A stretch of 64,000 nt of DNA from Arthrobacter terrae. GTDB taxonomy: Bacteria > Actinomycetota > Actinomycetes > Actinomycetales > Micrococcaceae. The notes below the pieces were generated by a model, which saw only the letters and a program-made list of their open reading frames with translations, did not search any database and was not told where the DNA came from. Shown piece after piece: positions 26,647 through 35,529 of the stretch. The stretch is taken from the NCBI RefSeq assembly GCF_015708085.1, contig NZ_JADNYM010000001.1:124001-188000 (forward strand), read 5' to 3'. Every line of letters starts with the position of its first letter. Positions within the stretch are counted from its first letter, which is position 1. Both the position numbers and the translations under genes were made by a program.

Positions 26647-28319
26647 ACTCCGTGCGCGACCGTAACGAATCAGCGTGGCTGCTTCCCGCGGGACCCGGCA
26701 TCAACCACCGCCTGCGCGCAGATATGCGTCACTTCGATGACGAGGAGGAGGTCGACGTCGTCATTGTCGGTTGCGGTGCGGGCGGGTCGACTATGGCGCA
26801 GCGGCTGGCCCGGGCCGGCTGGAGCGTAGTGGCGATGGATGCCGGCCCGTTTTGGGATCCGGAAACGGATTGGGTCTCTGACGAGGCCGGTTCGCACCAT
26901 TTGTATTGGACGGAACCGCGCGTCATCGGCGGGGCGGATCCGGTGCCCTTGGGATCCAACAATTCCGGCCGCGGCGTCGGTGGTTCGATGGTCCATTACG
27001 CCGGCTATGCCCCGCGGTTCCACCCCAGCGACTTCCGCATCCACAGCGCCGACGGAGTCGGCACCGACTGGCCCATCGAGTACACCGATCTCAAACCGTA
27101 TTACACCGAGATCGAAGAAGAGCTGCCGGTATCCGGCCAGGATTGGCCGTGGGGTGACCCGCACTCCTATTCATACAGTCCTAACCCGGTATCCGGCAAC
27201 GGCGATATGTTCCTGCGCGGCGCCTTGGCCTGCGGCATCACTGCCAAAGTGGGACCGGTAGCCATCGCCAACGGCCGCTTCGGTAATAGGCCGCACTGCA
27301 TCTACCGCGGTTTCTGCCTGCAGGGGTGCAAGGTCAATGCAAAGGCCTCGCCGCTGATCACCCACATTCCGGACGCTCTGGCCCATGGGGCCGAGGTCCG
27401 CGCGGACTCGATGGTGACCCGGATTGAGGTGGACGAACGCACCGGAAAAGCCACCGGCGTGCACTACAACCGGCGCGGAAGCCAGCGTTTCCAGCGTGCC
27501 CGGATGGTCGTCGTCGCCGGTTATTCCATTGAGACGCCCCGGCTGCTGCTCAACTCCGCGTCGGCGCGGTTCCCCGACGGCCTATGCAACGACTTCGATC
27601 TGGTGGGCCGCTATCTGATGGTTCAGGGCGCACCGCAGACGGCCGGCCGTTTCGATGCCGAGGTGCGGATGTACAAGGCTCCACCACCGGAAGTCAGCAC
27701 CGAAGAGTTCTACGAGACGGATCCGACGAAGCCTTACAAGCGCGGTTTTTCCATCCAGACGGTATCTCCGCTGCCGATCACCTGGGCAGAGCATGTGGCC
27801 GCGCAGGGTCACTGGGGCGCGGGGTTGCGCCAGTATATGAGCGACTATGTGCACTGGTCCTGTCTGGGCGCACTATGCGAGTTTCTGCCGCTGCCTGAAA
27901 ACCGCGTGATCTTGTCCAGTGAGAAGGACCGCCATGGTCTGCCGGTGGCGCAGTTCAACTATTCCCAGTGCGACAACGACAAGGCGCTGATGAGGGCAGC
28001 CCAATCCGTGATGGAAGATATCCTGCACGGCGCGGGGGCGGACGAGGTGATCACCATTGACCGATACGCCCACCTGGTCGGCGGTGCGCGGATGGGCGCC
28101 GACGAACACAGCGGCGTGGTCGACGGCGACTGCCGGAGCTTTGCCGTGCCGAACCTGTACATCACTGATGGAAGCGTGCTGCCCACCGAGGGCAGCGCAA
28201 ACCCGGCGCTGACGATCATGGCCGTCGCGGCACGCGCCGCAGACCGGCTCACGGCCGGCGGCTCAGGAAGCCCTGCCGACCGGATCCCCGTCCCCGTCCG
28301 GCGAGGTGCTACCGGATAA
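26643..28319 (+). CDS. GMC family FAD-dependent oxidoreductase
   Basis: 558 aa, ATGA overlap with the preceding gene. Dinucleotide-binding motif VIVGCGAGGSTMAQ at about 39-52, GMC C-terminal signature HLVGGARMG...CRSFAVPNLYITDGSVLPT near 480-520, and His-containing active-site region. It resembles the large subunit of gluconate/sorbitol/2-ketogluconate-type membrane dehydrogenases and presumably oxidises a sugar or sugar acid, passing electrons to the respiratory chain with its two upstream partners. The neighbouring dehydratase and aldose epimerase support a carbohydrate substrate. The exact substrate cannot be read from the sequence. Confidence 0.9.
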   Translation: MNSVRDRNESAWLLPAGPGINHRLRADMRHFDDEEEVDVVIVGCGAGGSTMAQRLARAGWSVVAMDAGPFWDPETDWVSDEAGSHHLYWTEPRVIGGADPVPLGSNNSGRGVGGSMVHYAGYAPRFHPSDFRIHSADGVGTDWPIEYTDLKPYYTEIEEELPVSGQDWPWGDPHSYSYSPNPVSGNGDMFLRGALACGITAKVGPVAIANGRFGNRPHCIYRGFCLQGCKVNAKASPLITHIPDALAHGAEVRADSMVTRIEVDERTGKATGVHYNRRGSQRFQRARMVVVAGYSIETPRLLLNSASARFPDGLCNDFDLVGRYLMVQGAPQTAGRFDAEVRMYKAPPPEVSTEEFYETDPTKPYKRGFSIQTVSPLPITWAEHVAAQGHWGAGLRQYMSDYVHWSCLGALCEFLPLPENRVILSSEKDRHGLPVAQFNYSQCDNDKALMRAAQSVMEDILHGAGADEVITIDRYAHLVGGARMGADEHSGVVDGDCRSFAVPNLYITDGSVLPTEGSANPALTIMAVAARAADRLTAGGSGSPADRIPVPVRRGATG

Positions 28320-28374
28320 CCACCAAGCGCCGCAGCCACGGCGCCCCGACTATCTGTACGGAAGGCTGACGGGA

Positions 28375-29478
28375 ATGATTGATCCACTGGTCGACTCGGT
28401 CGACGTTGGCGTGTACACAATTCCCACCGATGCACCGGAGGCGGACGGCACCATCGCCTGGGATTCCACCACCATGATTCTGGTGCGGATTACCTCCGGT
28501 GACACCACCGGCATGGGTTGGACCTATGGTGCCGCCGCCTGCGGACAGGTGGTCAGCGGCGTTCTCTCACCGATCATCACTGGCCGCAGTGCGCTTGATA
28601 TTGGTGGCTGTTGGGAGGCGATGATCAAGGCTGTGCGCAATAGCGGCCGGCAAGGCGCAGTCGGCTACGCCATCTCCGCAGTGGATATTGCGCTGTGGGA
28701 CCTCAAAGCAAGGCTGCTGGATCTGCCGCTGACCCGGCTGCTGGGGGCCGTCCGTGAGAGTGTTCCGGTCTATGGCAGTGGCGGCTTCACCACTTACACG
28801 CCGGAACAGCTGGCGGGTCAGCTCGGCGGCTGGGCCCATGAGCAGCAAATCCCCCGGGTCAAGATCAAAATCGGCGAATCCTGGGGTGCAGATGCTGGTC
28901 GGGACCTTTCAAGAATGCAGCAGGCCCGGCGGGTGATCGGCGACGACGTTGAACTCTTCGTCGATGCCAATGGCGCCTACACCCGCAAACAAGCCATCCG
29001 GGTGATGAAGGCCGCCGCGGACCTTGACGTGCATTGGTTTGAGGAACCTGTATCCTCGGACGATCTGGCAGGACTGCGGGAAATCCGCGACGCCGTCTGC
29101 GCGGACGTGACGGCCGGGGAATACGGCTTCGACATCTACTACTTCCAGCGCATGTGCCAGGCGAAAGCGGTGGACTGCCTGCAGATCGATGCCTCCCGCT
29201 GCGGCGGGATCACCGATTGGATCCGCGCGGCCGCCGTCGCTGCCTCCCACGGGCTCGACGTTTCCGGTCATTGTGGCCCGCACCTGCACGCGCATGTCGC
29301 CGCGGCGACACCGAACCTGCGGCACCTGGAATGGTTCCACGACCATGTACGGATCGAATCAATGTTTTTCGACGGCACGCTGGACCCGCAGGGCGGCGTG
29401 GTCACTCCGGACACGTCAGCCCCCGGCAACGGCTTGACCCTGCGCAGCAGCGACATCGGGGGATTCCGGGTCAAATAA
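28375..29478 (+). CDS. Enolase-superfamily (mandelate racemase/muconate lactonizing) enzyme
   Basis: 367 aa from ATG 28375 (GGAAGG upstream); a GTG at 28306 overlapping the GMC gene would add 23 residues. Metal ligands show the standard spacing: Asp197, Glu223 and Glu249. The catalytic KxK is Lys163-Ile-Lys165, and the C-terminal barrel holds HCGPHLH (His299, His303). These place it in the acid-sugar dehydratase/racemase part of the superfamily. With the GMC oxidase and the epimerase it likely processes an aldonic acid; the substrate is not determined. Confidence 0.88.
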   Translation: MIDPLVDSVDVGVYTIPTDAPEADGTIAWDSTTMILVRITSGDTTGMGWTYGAAACGQVVSGVLSPIITGRSALDIGGCWEAMIKAVRNSGRQGAVGYAISAVDIALWDLKARLLDLPLTRLLGAVRESVPVYGSGGFTTYTPEQLAGQLGGWAHEQQIPRVKIKIGESWGADAGRDLSRMQQARRVIGDDVELFVDANGAYTRKQAIRVMKAAADLDVHWFEEPVSSDDLAGLREIRDAVCADVTAGEYGFDIYYFQRMCQAKAVDCLQIDASRCGGITDWIRAAAVAASHGLDVSGHCGPHLHAHVAAATPNLRHLEWFHDHVRIESMFFDGTLDPQGGVVTPDTSAPGNGLTLRSSDIGGFRVK

Positions 29479-29506
29479 CCGTCCACAACGAGTTTGGAGC
29501 AGAAAA

Positions 29507-30424
29507 ATGCACAGAGCACCATCGGGAAACCAATACGAGCTCCGCCATGGCGAGCAGGTTGTCGCCATTACCGAGGTAGGTGCCGGACTGCGGTCCTACC
29601 TGGCTGGGGATCGTCCGGTCATCGACGGTTACCCCGTGACGCAACGGTGCACGGGGGCACGGGGGCACTCACTGATTCCGTGGCCTAATCGGATCAAAGC
29701 CGGAAAATACAGCTGGGACGGCATCGAACGCCAGCTCAATCTCACCGAACCTGCCGTCGACGGCGCTATCCACGGGCTCACCCGCTGGGCGTCGTGGCAA
29801 TTGCTCGAACGCGATGAAAACCATGCCTCCTTCGGGCACGTTCTCTACGCCTGCCCGGGCTGGCCATGGGTCCTTGAGTGCCGAATCGATTACGAATTAT
29901 CTGATGCGGGCCTGTCCGTCCGCACCACCGCAACCAACATCGGCGACGGTGCCTGTCCGTACGGTGCGGGAGCCCACCCGTACCTGAGCGTTGGAACGGA
30001 GACGATCGACAGCGCTAAGGCATGCGTACCAGGGTCGGTGTATCTTCCCGTGGACGACATCGGCATCCCCACCGGCCGGGAGCCGGTCGAGGGCACGCAC
30101 TACGATCTGCGCACCGAACAGTTGCTCGGTGCGAGAAAGATCGACGTGACCTACACAGACCTGGACCGCGACGCAGATGGCATGGCCCGGGTCAGGCTTT
30201 CGGCCCCTGATGGAGCCGCGGTGTCGCTCTGGGCCGACGACGGCTACCCCTATCTGGAGATCTTTACCGGGGATGCTCTGCCCCAGCCGGATCGGCGGCG
30301 CACCGGTCTGGGCGTCGAGCCTATGACCTGCGCCCCCAATGCATTCAATTCCGGCGAGGGACTGATCACCCTGGAGCCGGGGCAGCAGCACAGCGCATGC
30401 TGGGGCATCGACCCATACGCGTAG
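29507..30424 (+). CDS. Aldose 1-epimerase
   Basis: 305 aa, ATG 29507 preceded by GGAGCAG. Galactose mutarotase-like fold: HSLIPWPNRIKAGKYSW (N and R contacting sugar), IHGLTRW with the conserved His, GAHPYL with the catalytic His of the central motif, and the C-terminal acidic GLGVEPMTCAPNAFNSG with the general-base Glu. It interconverts alpha and beta anomers of an aldose, fitting a pathway that begins with oxidation of one anomer by the neighbouring dehydrogenase. Separated by 28 bases from the dehydratase gene, hence the same operon. Confidence 0.92.
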   Translation: MHRAPSGNQYELRHGEQVVAITEVGAGLRSYLAGDRPVIDGYPVTQRCTGARGHSLIPWPNRIKAGKYSWDGIERQLNLTEPAVDGAIHGLTRWASWQLLERDENHASFGHVLYACPGWPWVLECRIDYELSDAGLSVRTTATNIGDGACPYGAGAHPYLSVGTETIDSAKACVPGSVYLPVDDIGIPTGREPVEGTHYDLRTEQLLGARKIDVTYTDLDRDADGMARVRLSAPDGAAVSLWADDGYPYLEIFTGDALPQPDRRRTGLGVEPMTCAPNAFNSGEGLITLEPGQQHSACWGIDPYA

Positions 30425-30584
30425 GAGAGTCTTCTACGCCCAAATTCGGCGGAAGTAATGGCGATCGGCACCCGGGTAACGAGCTCCTTGGCTGCCGATA
30501 CGCGCAGTACATCCAGCTGTCCGGCCACGCCGGACTCCAATATCCCTCATCGCCGGCAAAGTGCCGGCAGAAAGAAGGTATCCA

Positions 30585-31595
30585 ATGAGTACCACGCAGG
30601 TAGTTGTGATCACCGGAGCAAGTGCGGGCATCGGCCGGGCGACCGCGCAGGCGTTCGGAAAGAGGGGCGCCAAAATAGGGCTGCTGGCGCGCGGCCAGGC
30701 CGGGCTGGACGGCGCGAAGAAAGACGTGGAGGACGCCGGCGGCCAGGCTCTGGCCATCCCCACGGATGTCTCCGACTACGATCAGGTTGAAGCGGCCGCC
30801 GCAGCAGTCGAAGAGGCCTTCGGCCCGATAGATGTCTGGATTAACGTTGCGTTCACCTCGGTTTTCGCACCCTTCATTGACATTAAGCCGAAGGAGTTTA
30901 AACGCGTTACAGAGGTCGCTTATCTTGGCTTCGTCTACGGGACCCATGTCGCACTCTCGCGGATGATCCCCCGCGGCCGCGGCACGATCGTTCAGGTCGG
31001 ATCCGCCTTGGGGTCGCGGAGTATTCCACTGCAATCGGCCTACTGCGGAGCGAAACATGCCGTCGATGGATTCACCTCCACGATCCGCACCGAGCTGCTG
31101 CATGAAAAGTCCAACGTGCACATCACCATTGCCCAGATGCCGGCAGTGAACACGCCACAGTTCTCCTGGGTGCTCTCGCGGCTTCCGAATCATCCGCAGC
31201 CGGTGCCGCCGATCTACCAGCCCGAGGTCGCGGCCCGTGGGGTGGTGTTTGCGGCCGACCACCCCAAGCGCAAGCAGTACTGGGTCGGAGCGTCAACGGT
31301 GGGCACCATCTTCGCCAATAAGTTTGCCGCACCGCTGCTGGACCGCTACCTGGCCAAGACCGGTTATCAGTCCCAGCAAACCAACGAAAAAGCTAAAGCC
31401 GACGCCCCTTACAACCTGTGGGAACCGGTCGACGGCGGCGACGGCCATGATCATGGCGCACACGGCGTCTTCGACTCGAAGGCACACTCCATTGCGCCGC
31501 AGCTGTGGTTCTCGCACCATGTCCGGCTGGCAACCGGCGGGGCTTTCGTCGGATTGGGTCTGGCGGTGCTGGGAGTGCGGCGGTTATTGCGATGA
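30585..31595 (+). CDS. SDR family oxidoreductase with C-terminal hydrophobic tail
   Basis: 336 aa from ATG 30585 (AGAAGG upstream). Classical short-chain dehydrogenase: TGASAGIG cofactor motif at about 10-17, and catalytic Tyr153-x3-Lys157 in YCGAK. The NAG/NNAG position is replaced by NVA ([12 protein letters not shown]), as in one subgroup of long actinobacterial SDRs. It extends ~90 residues beyond the usual fold, with a His-rich stretch (DGHDHGAHG) and a final hydrophobic segment ([14 protein letters not shown]), so it may be membrane-associated. The next gene is coupled by ATGA. Confidence 0.88.
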   Translation: MSTTQVVVITGASAGIGRATAQAFGKRGAKIGLLARGQAGLDGAKKDVEDAGGQALAIPTDVSDYDQVEAAAAAVEEAFGPIDVWINVAFTSVFAPFIDIKPKEFKRVTEVAYLGFVYGTHVALSRMIPRGRGTIVQVGSALGSRSIPLQSAYCGAKHAVDGFTSTIRTELLHEKSNVHITIAQMPAVNTPQFSWVLSRLPNHPQPVPPIYQPEVAARGVVFAADHPKRKQYWVGASTVGTIFANKFAAPLLDRYLAKTGYQSQQTNEKAKADAPYNLWEPVDGGDGHDHGAHGVFDSKAHSIAPQLWFSHHVRLATGGAFVGLGLAVLGVRRLLR

Positions 31596-31966
31596 TCCCC
31601 GCCGGCAATGGATCCCCGGCCGCCGCTGCCGGTGGGACAGCGCCTGGGTTGAGGGGACCGGACCAGTGCGGCCCCAACGCAGATATCGCCCGGATCCGCG
31701 CCCGGCTTATGCACGGCTTCGGCCCGGGTGCGGATCCGGAAACCATCAAGGCGTTGACGCGTGACCGACCGGTGCTCGCCGGGCAGCCCACGGTGGTCGG
31801 ATTGGAGCAGCTGGAGCAGCAGACTCTGCTGGCGCGCGGTCCTGCCGGTGGAAAACTCATCCGGCTGATCCGGATTGGCCGCAGCGGCACGCTGCTGCTG
31901 GGTCTTGCAGCCGGTCTTGCTGCGGAGCTGGTCGAAATCGCACGCCAACGGCGCAGAACACCGTAG
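31592..31966 (+). CDS. Small hypothetical protein
   Basis: 124 aa from ATG 31592, ATGA-coupled to the SDR gene. Gly/Ala-rich start, helical middle with charged residues ([13 protein letters not shown]), and a C-terminal hydrophobic segment ([20 protein letters not shown]) that could anchor it in the membrane. No family recognised. The coupling suggests a role with the SDR. Confidence 0.6.
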   Translation: MIPAGNGSPAAAAGGTAPGLRGPDQCGPNADIARIRARLMHGFGPGADPETIKALTRDRPVLAGQPTVVGLEQLEQQTLLARGPAGGKLIRLIRIGRSGTLLLGLAAGLAAELVEIARQRRRTP

Positions 31967-32030
31967 GCGCGGCTTCACACCGCTTAGCACCCCCGCTGCC
32001 GGACGAATTCTCCGTTGAACTGTTGGATAC

Positions 32031-32062
32031 GACGACGGCGGCGCGGGTGCGCCGCCGTCGTC
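32031..32062. terminator. Bidirectional hairpin between convergent genes
   Basis: Perfect 14-bp stem GACGACGGCGGCGC / GCGCCGCCGTCGTC with a GGGT loop, between the plus-strand hypothetical gene (ends 31966) and the minus-strand GH15 gene (ends 32104). There is no U-tract on either side. Confidence 0.75.
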
Positions 32063-32103
32063 AGCCACTGACGTACCCGACAGACCCGCAAAAACGCCGA
32101 CCG

Positions 32104-33873
32104 CTATGCGCCCCACGGTCGGGCGAGGCGGGCGGAGCATTCCAGCATGAGCGCGTGGACGAATGCCTGCGGCAGGTTTCCGCGCAGTTGACGCTCGTTC
32201 ACGTCAAATTCCTCAGTGAAGAGCCCGGGCGGCCCGCAGGATGCGCGGTTGCGCTCAAACCAGCGGGTTGCTTCCACCTCATTGCCCTGTTGATGCTGGG
32301 CCAGCGCCATCGTAAATCCGCAGAGCAGGAAGGCTCCTTCGGCGTCTGCAAGCGGGCCCGGTCCCTGCCGGAACCGGTAGAGATAGCTGTCCACCCCGAG
32401 TTCCTCCTCCAGCGCACGCAGCGTCGCCAAGGTGCGGGGGTCATCCGCCGCTACCCCACCCCGGATCGGTGGGAACAAGAGTGCGGAATCGTTTCTCTCG
32501 TCGTCCGGCGCGCGCTGCCAGCGCCCGCTCGGATGCGTCGAGCCGGCCGCCGTCTCGGCAAGAATCGCTTCCGCCAGCGCCAGCCAATCGCCCATCCTGG
32601 CCCGGGGCGCTCCGACGCTGCTGATGGCGCGAAGCCCCGCCACACAGATCAGCCTGCTCTCGGTCCAGTTCTTATTGTCCAGTTCCCAAATGCCCGCCTC
32701 CGGATCGTGCCAGCGGATTGCGATGGCGGCCGCGGCGGCCTCGGCGGCACGCCAGCCATCGGCGTCAAGGTGGTCGTGGCGCCCCGCGGCGGCGAGCAGA
32801 AGCAGCGACTCCCCCAACGCGTCCAGCTGGAACTGGGCATTAACATGATTGCCGAGGATGTCCGAGCCGCCGGGATAGCCAGCCAGTTTCAGCGACCTTT
32901 GCCCCGGTACGGGTCCGCCAAGGGTCGTGTAGGCCGGTTTCAGGTTGGGGCCATCGGCAAGCAGCCGCTCGGAAACGAATCGGACGGCGTCATCGAGCAG
33001 CGGGTGCGCCCCGGCGGCCGCGATGGCCTCGCCGGTGAAACATTGGTCCCGTATCCACACGTAGCGGTAGTCGTAGTTACGGCCCTGTTTGGCGTGCTCG
33101 GGCAAACTCATGGTCGCGGCGGCAACCATGCCGCCGCCGGTACTGGTCAAGCCGCGTAATACCGCGTACGCGTGCCGGGCATCCCGCGGTGCGATGGTCT
33201 CTGCGAGGTCGGGAACCGTACTACGCCACGCGGACTCGGTGGCTTCCCATGCGGTGTCCGGGACAACGAGCTCGTCCGGCAGCGCCTCCTCCGACAGTTC
33301 CAGCACAAAGTCATGGTGCTCACCCGCTTTAAGGGTCAGATCCAGGGACAGTGCTGGCCCGGTGCCGCCGGCGCTGGGGCGGGCGTCATCGGCACCCATC
33401 CACCGCATCCGCAGGGACCCCGTGCGGCCCGTCCAGATCCCGTTTTCGCGGGCCAGCGAACGGACACCGTGGTGGCCAAACCCTGCTCGTGGATCCAGGA
33501 TCACCCGGACCTTGGCGTCACCCTCGACGGCCATGACCCGGCGCAGGATCACCGCACGTCCGGGCTCCGCAGGAAACGCCAACGCTTCGCGGCATTCGAT
33601 GATGCCGCTCTCGGTCACCCATCTGCTGCGCCAAATGAGCGTACCTTCCTCATAGTAGCCACCCCAGACAAACCGGCCTTGGGGGGTGATCGCATAGCTG
33701 CCGTGTCCGCCGATCAGGGAGGAAAATACCGCATCCGAGTCCCAGCGCGGAACACACATCCACACAAAGTCGCCCCGCGGCCCGACGATGATCCCGCGCT
33801 CGCCGTCGGCAATCAACGCGTACTCCCGCAGCACATGCGGAGGGAACTGCCAGCTTTCCTTGGTACTCACCAT
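32104..33873 (-). CDS. Glycoside hydrolase family 15 protein (glucoamylase/trehalase-like)
   Basis: 589 aa. N-terminal beta domain (IADGERGIIVGPRGDFVWMCVPRWDSDAVF as the usual 'ALIGDG..AALV..DGSIDW' equivalent) followed by the alpha/alpha barrel: YDYRYVWIRDQ with a substrate-binding Arg-Asp, GYPGGSDILGNH, WELDNKNWTESRL, and a C-terminal FTEEFDV that should carry the catalytic Glu pair. GH15 members hydrolyse alpha-glucosidic bonds of maltooligosaccharides, or trehalose in actinobacterial relatives. No signal peptide, so intracellular. It lies 64 bases behind the cytochrome-molybdopterin gene on the same strand. Confidence 0.9.
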   Translation of the reverse strand: MVSTKESWQFPPHVLREYALIADGERGIIVGPRGDFVWMCVPRWDSDAVFSSLIGGHGSYAITPQGRFVWGGYYEEGTLIWRSRWVTESGIIECREALAFPAEPGRAVILRRVMAVEGDAKVRVILDPRAGFGHHGVRSLARENGIWTGRTGSLRMRWMGADDARPSAGGTGPALSLDLTLKAGEHHDFVLELSEEALPDELVVPDTAWEATESAWRSTVPDLAETIAPRDARHAYAVLRGLTSTGGGMVAAATMSLPEHAKQGRNYDYRYVWIRDQCFTGEAIAAAGAHPLLDDAVRFVSERLLADGPNLKPAYTTLGGPVPGQRSLKLAGYPGGSDILGNHVNAQFQLDALGESLLLLAAAGRHDHLDADGWRAAEAAAAAIAIRWHDPEAGIWELDNKNWTESRLICVAGLRAISSVGAPRARMGDWLALAEAILAETAAGSTHPSGRWQRAPDDERNDSALLFPPIRGGVAADDPRTLATLRALEEELGVDSYLYRFRQGPGPLADAEGAFLLCGFTMALAQHQQGNEVEATRWFERNRASCGPPGLFTEEFDVNERQLRGNLPQAFVHALMLECSARLARPWGA

Positions 33874-33937
33874 GTCTTTTCAGCTCATTTCTGTTGTGCA
33901 CTTCGCTATTGCCGAAACCGGCACCTGGTCCGCGGCT

Positions 33938-35428
33938 CTAAATCCCGGCGGCGTTGGCGTAGTACTGTTGGTCTTCGCGCCAGCCGCCCTGGCCCATCCC
34001 GATATCCCTGTAGTCTTCGATAAATTCAATGGCACACACCCACTTGACCATCTTGAAACCAAGCTGGGTTTCAAGGCGAACCCGCACCGGAGCACCGTGC
34101 TCGATCGGCAGTGGTTCGCCGTTCATCTCCAAGGCAAGGATCGACTGCGGATTAGTGGCCAGGTGCACCGGGATGCTGCCGTAAAAGAATCCGTAACGGC
34201 CCTCGCCCTCGGTCAGGCCCTTGTCATCGAAGGCATAAAACACAATGTGCTTGGCCCGTTCCTGCGGACCAACAAGTTCAATGATGCGGGCCAGGGGAAC
34301 GCCGCCCCACTGGGCAACAGCAGTCCAGCCTTGGATGCAATTGTGTTTGGTGATCTGTGACTGCCCGCCCAGCCCGCGCAGGTCCGCGAGCGAGAGTGAC
34401 ACCGGATGGTCAACGAGGCCTCCGATCGGCAGCCTGTAGTCCTGAAAACCTTCCTCTGCCAGCTGTTCGTAGTGCTCGCCGGTTGGCGGATAGCCATTGA
34501 CCCGGAAGTAGGGTGAAATGTCTTTGCTGTGGAAGCGTTCCCGGGAAAGGAAGGACTTAGAGATGACCCGCTCAAAGGGGTTGACCATGACTCCGAGCAT
34601 CCGTTGGGTCCGGCGCCGGTAGCGCAGCGAAAACCAGGTGATCACCACATGGAGGACCAGGATCAGGAACAATCCGGCACAGCCAATGATGATCGCTTCG
34701 ATACCGTTAGCGTCCTGGTTGGCCAGCACTATGCTGGCTGCCTCCTTCGGCACGTCGTGGATTAGCACCATGAATACATGGATGACAGTGAACACAGCGA
34801 AGGCGACGAGTCCCAGGAAGTGCAGGCTCCGGGCGCCCTGCTTTCCGTGGAAGATTTTGCCGTACCACGGAAAGCGGGCAAGCACGGACGGGGACATCGC
34901 GGCACCCGTGAGCACCTGGAACGGAGCAAGCAGGAAAATAATGATGAAGTAGGTCAGCTTCTGCGCCGGTTCAAAAGGCTCCCCGGGAATCTTCGACGGG
35001 ATCTGGAAATGCAGATAGGTACCGAGGGAGTTGATCGAGTCCGGGATGATCGACCAGTGCGTTGGAATCAGGTAATGCCAATACCCGGTGGCGAAAACCA
35101 GCACAATGTAGACCAGACCGGTGAGGATCCAAAACTGGACACTCATAAAATGCCAGTGCCTGCCCAGCCCGATATTCTTCTTTCCGGGCAGGGCAATCAA
35201 TGGTGTCCACGCCTCCTCCTCGTCCAAGGAGGTCCATGGCTTTCGCGAGTCAGCGCCATACATCTTCTTGGAGAACCGCAGCCACTCCCGGCCCGGCGGG
35301 CAGTTGTCGTACCAGTAGAGCTTAGGGAAGGCCGACAGTACCTCCAGTCCGCTCCTGGCCAACAGCAACAAAAAAAACAGGTTCAGAAAGTGGGTGACAG
35401 CCACCCACCAGGGGAAGAATTCAGGCAT
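33938..35428 (-). CDS. Cytochrome b561-like/molybdopterin oxidoreductase fusion
   Basis: 496 aa. The N-terminal ~290 residues hold about five membrane segments (WVAVTHFLNLFFLLLLA near 8-24, SVQFWILTGLVYIVLVFA near 95, LTYFIIIFLLAPFQVLTG near 160, and others) with His residues placed to bind b haems, as in Ni/Fe-hydrogenase b-type cytochromes. The C-terminal ~190 residues are an oxidoreductase molybdopterin-binding domain (sulfite oxidase/YedY-like) containing NCIQGWTAVAQWGGVPL, where the Cys would ligate Mo. The soluble domain comes after a cytoplasmic-type linker with no Tat signal. The fusion couples a Mo redox reaction to the quinone pool; the substrate is unknown. Confidence 0.85.
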   Translation of the reverse strand: MPEFFPWWVAVTHFLNLFFLLLLARSGLEVLSAFPKLYWYDNCPPGREWLRFSKKMYGADSRKPWTSLDEEEAWTPLIALPGKKNIGLGRHWHFMSVQFWILTGLVYIVLVFATGYWHYLIPTHWSIIPDSINSLGTYLHFQIPSKIPGEPFEPAQKLTYFIIIFLLAPFQVLTGAAMSPSVLARFPWYGKIFHGKQGARSLHFLGLVAFAVFTVIHVFMVLIHDVPKEAASIVLANQDANGIEAIIIGCAGLFLILVLHVVITWFSLRYRRRTQRMLGVMVNPFERVISKSFLSRERFHSKDISPYFRVNGYPPTGEHYEQLAEEGFQDYRLPIGGLVDHPVSLSLADLRGLGGQSQITKHNCIQGWTAVAQWGGVPLARIIELVGPQERAKHIVFYAFDDKGLTEGEGRYGFFYGSIPVHLATNPQSILALEMNGEPLPIEHGAPVRVRLETQLGFKMVKWVCAIEFIEDYRDIGMGQGGWREDQQYYANAAGI

Positions 35429-35529
35429 GCTGGTTCCAACCTTCGCAGCTACGTACCTGGGTCTCGGGCGGCATCCGCCGGCCGCGCCTCGAAACCCGTA
35501 CTACCGGTGCGGCCCCGGGATGAGTGAGG

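Noticed and set aside
32023-33159. Plus-strand 378-aa frame opposite the GH15 gene
   Set aside because: It begins inside the terminator hairpin and is antisense to a conserved enzyme.
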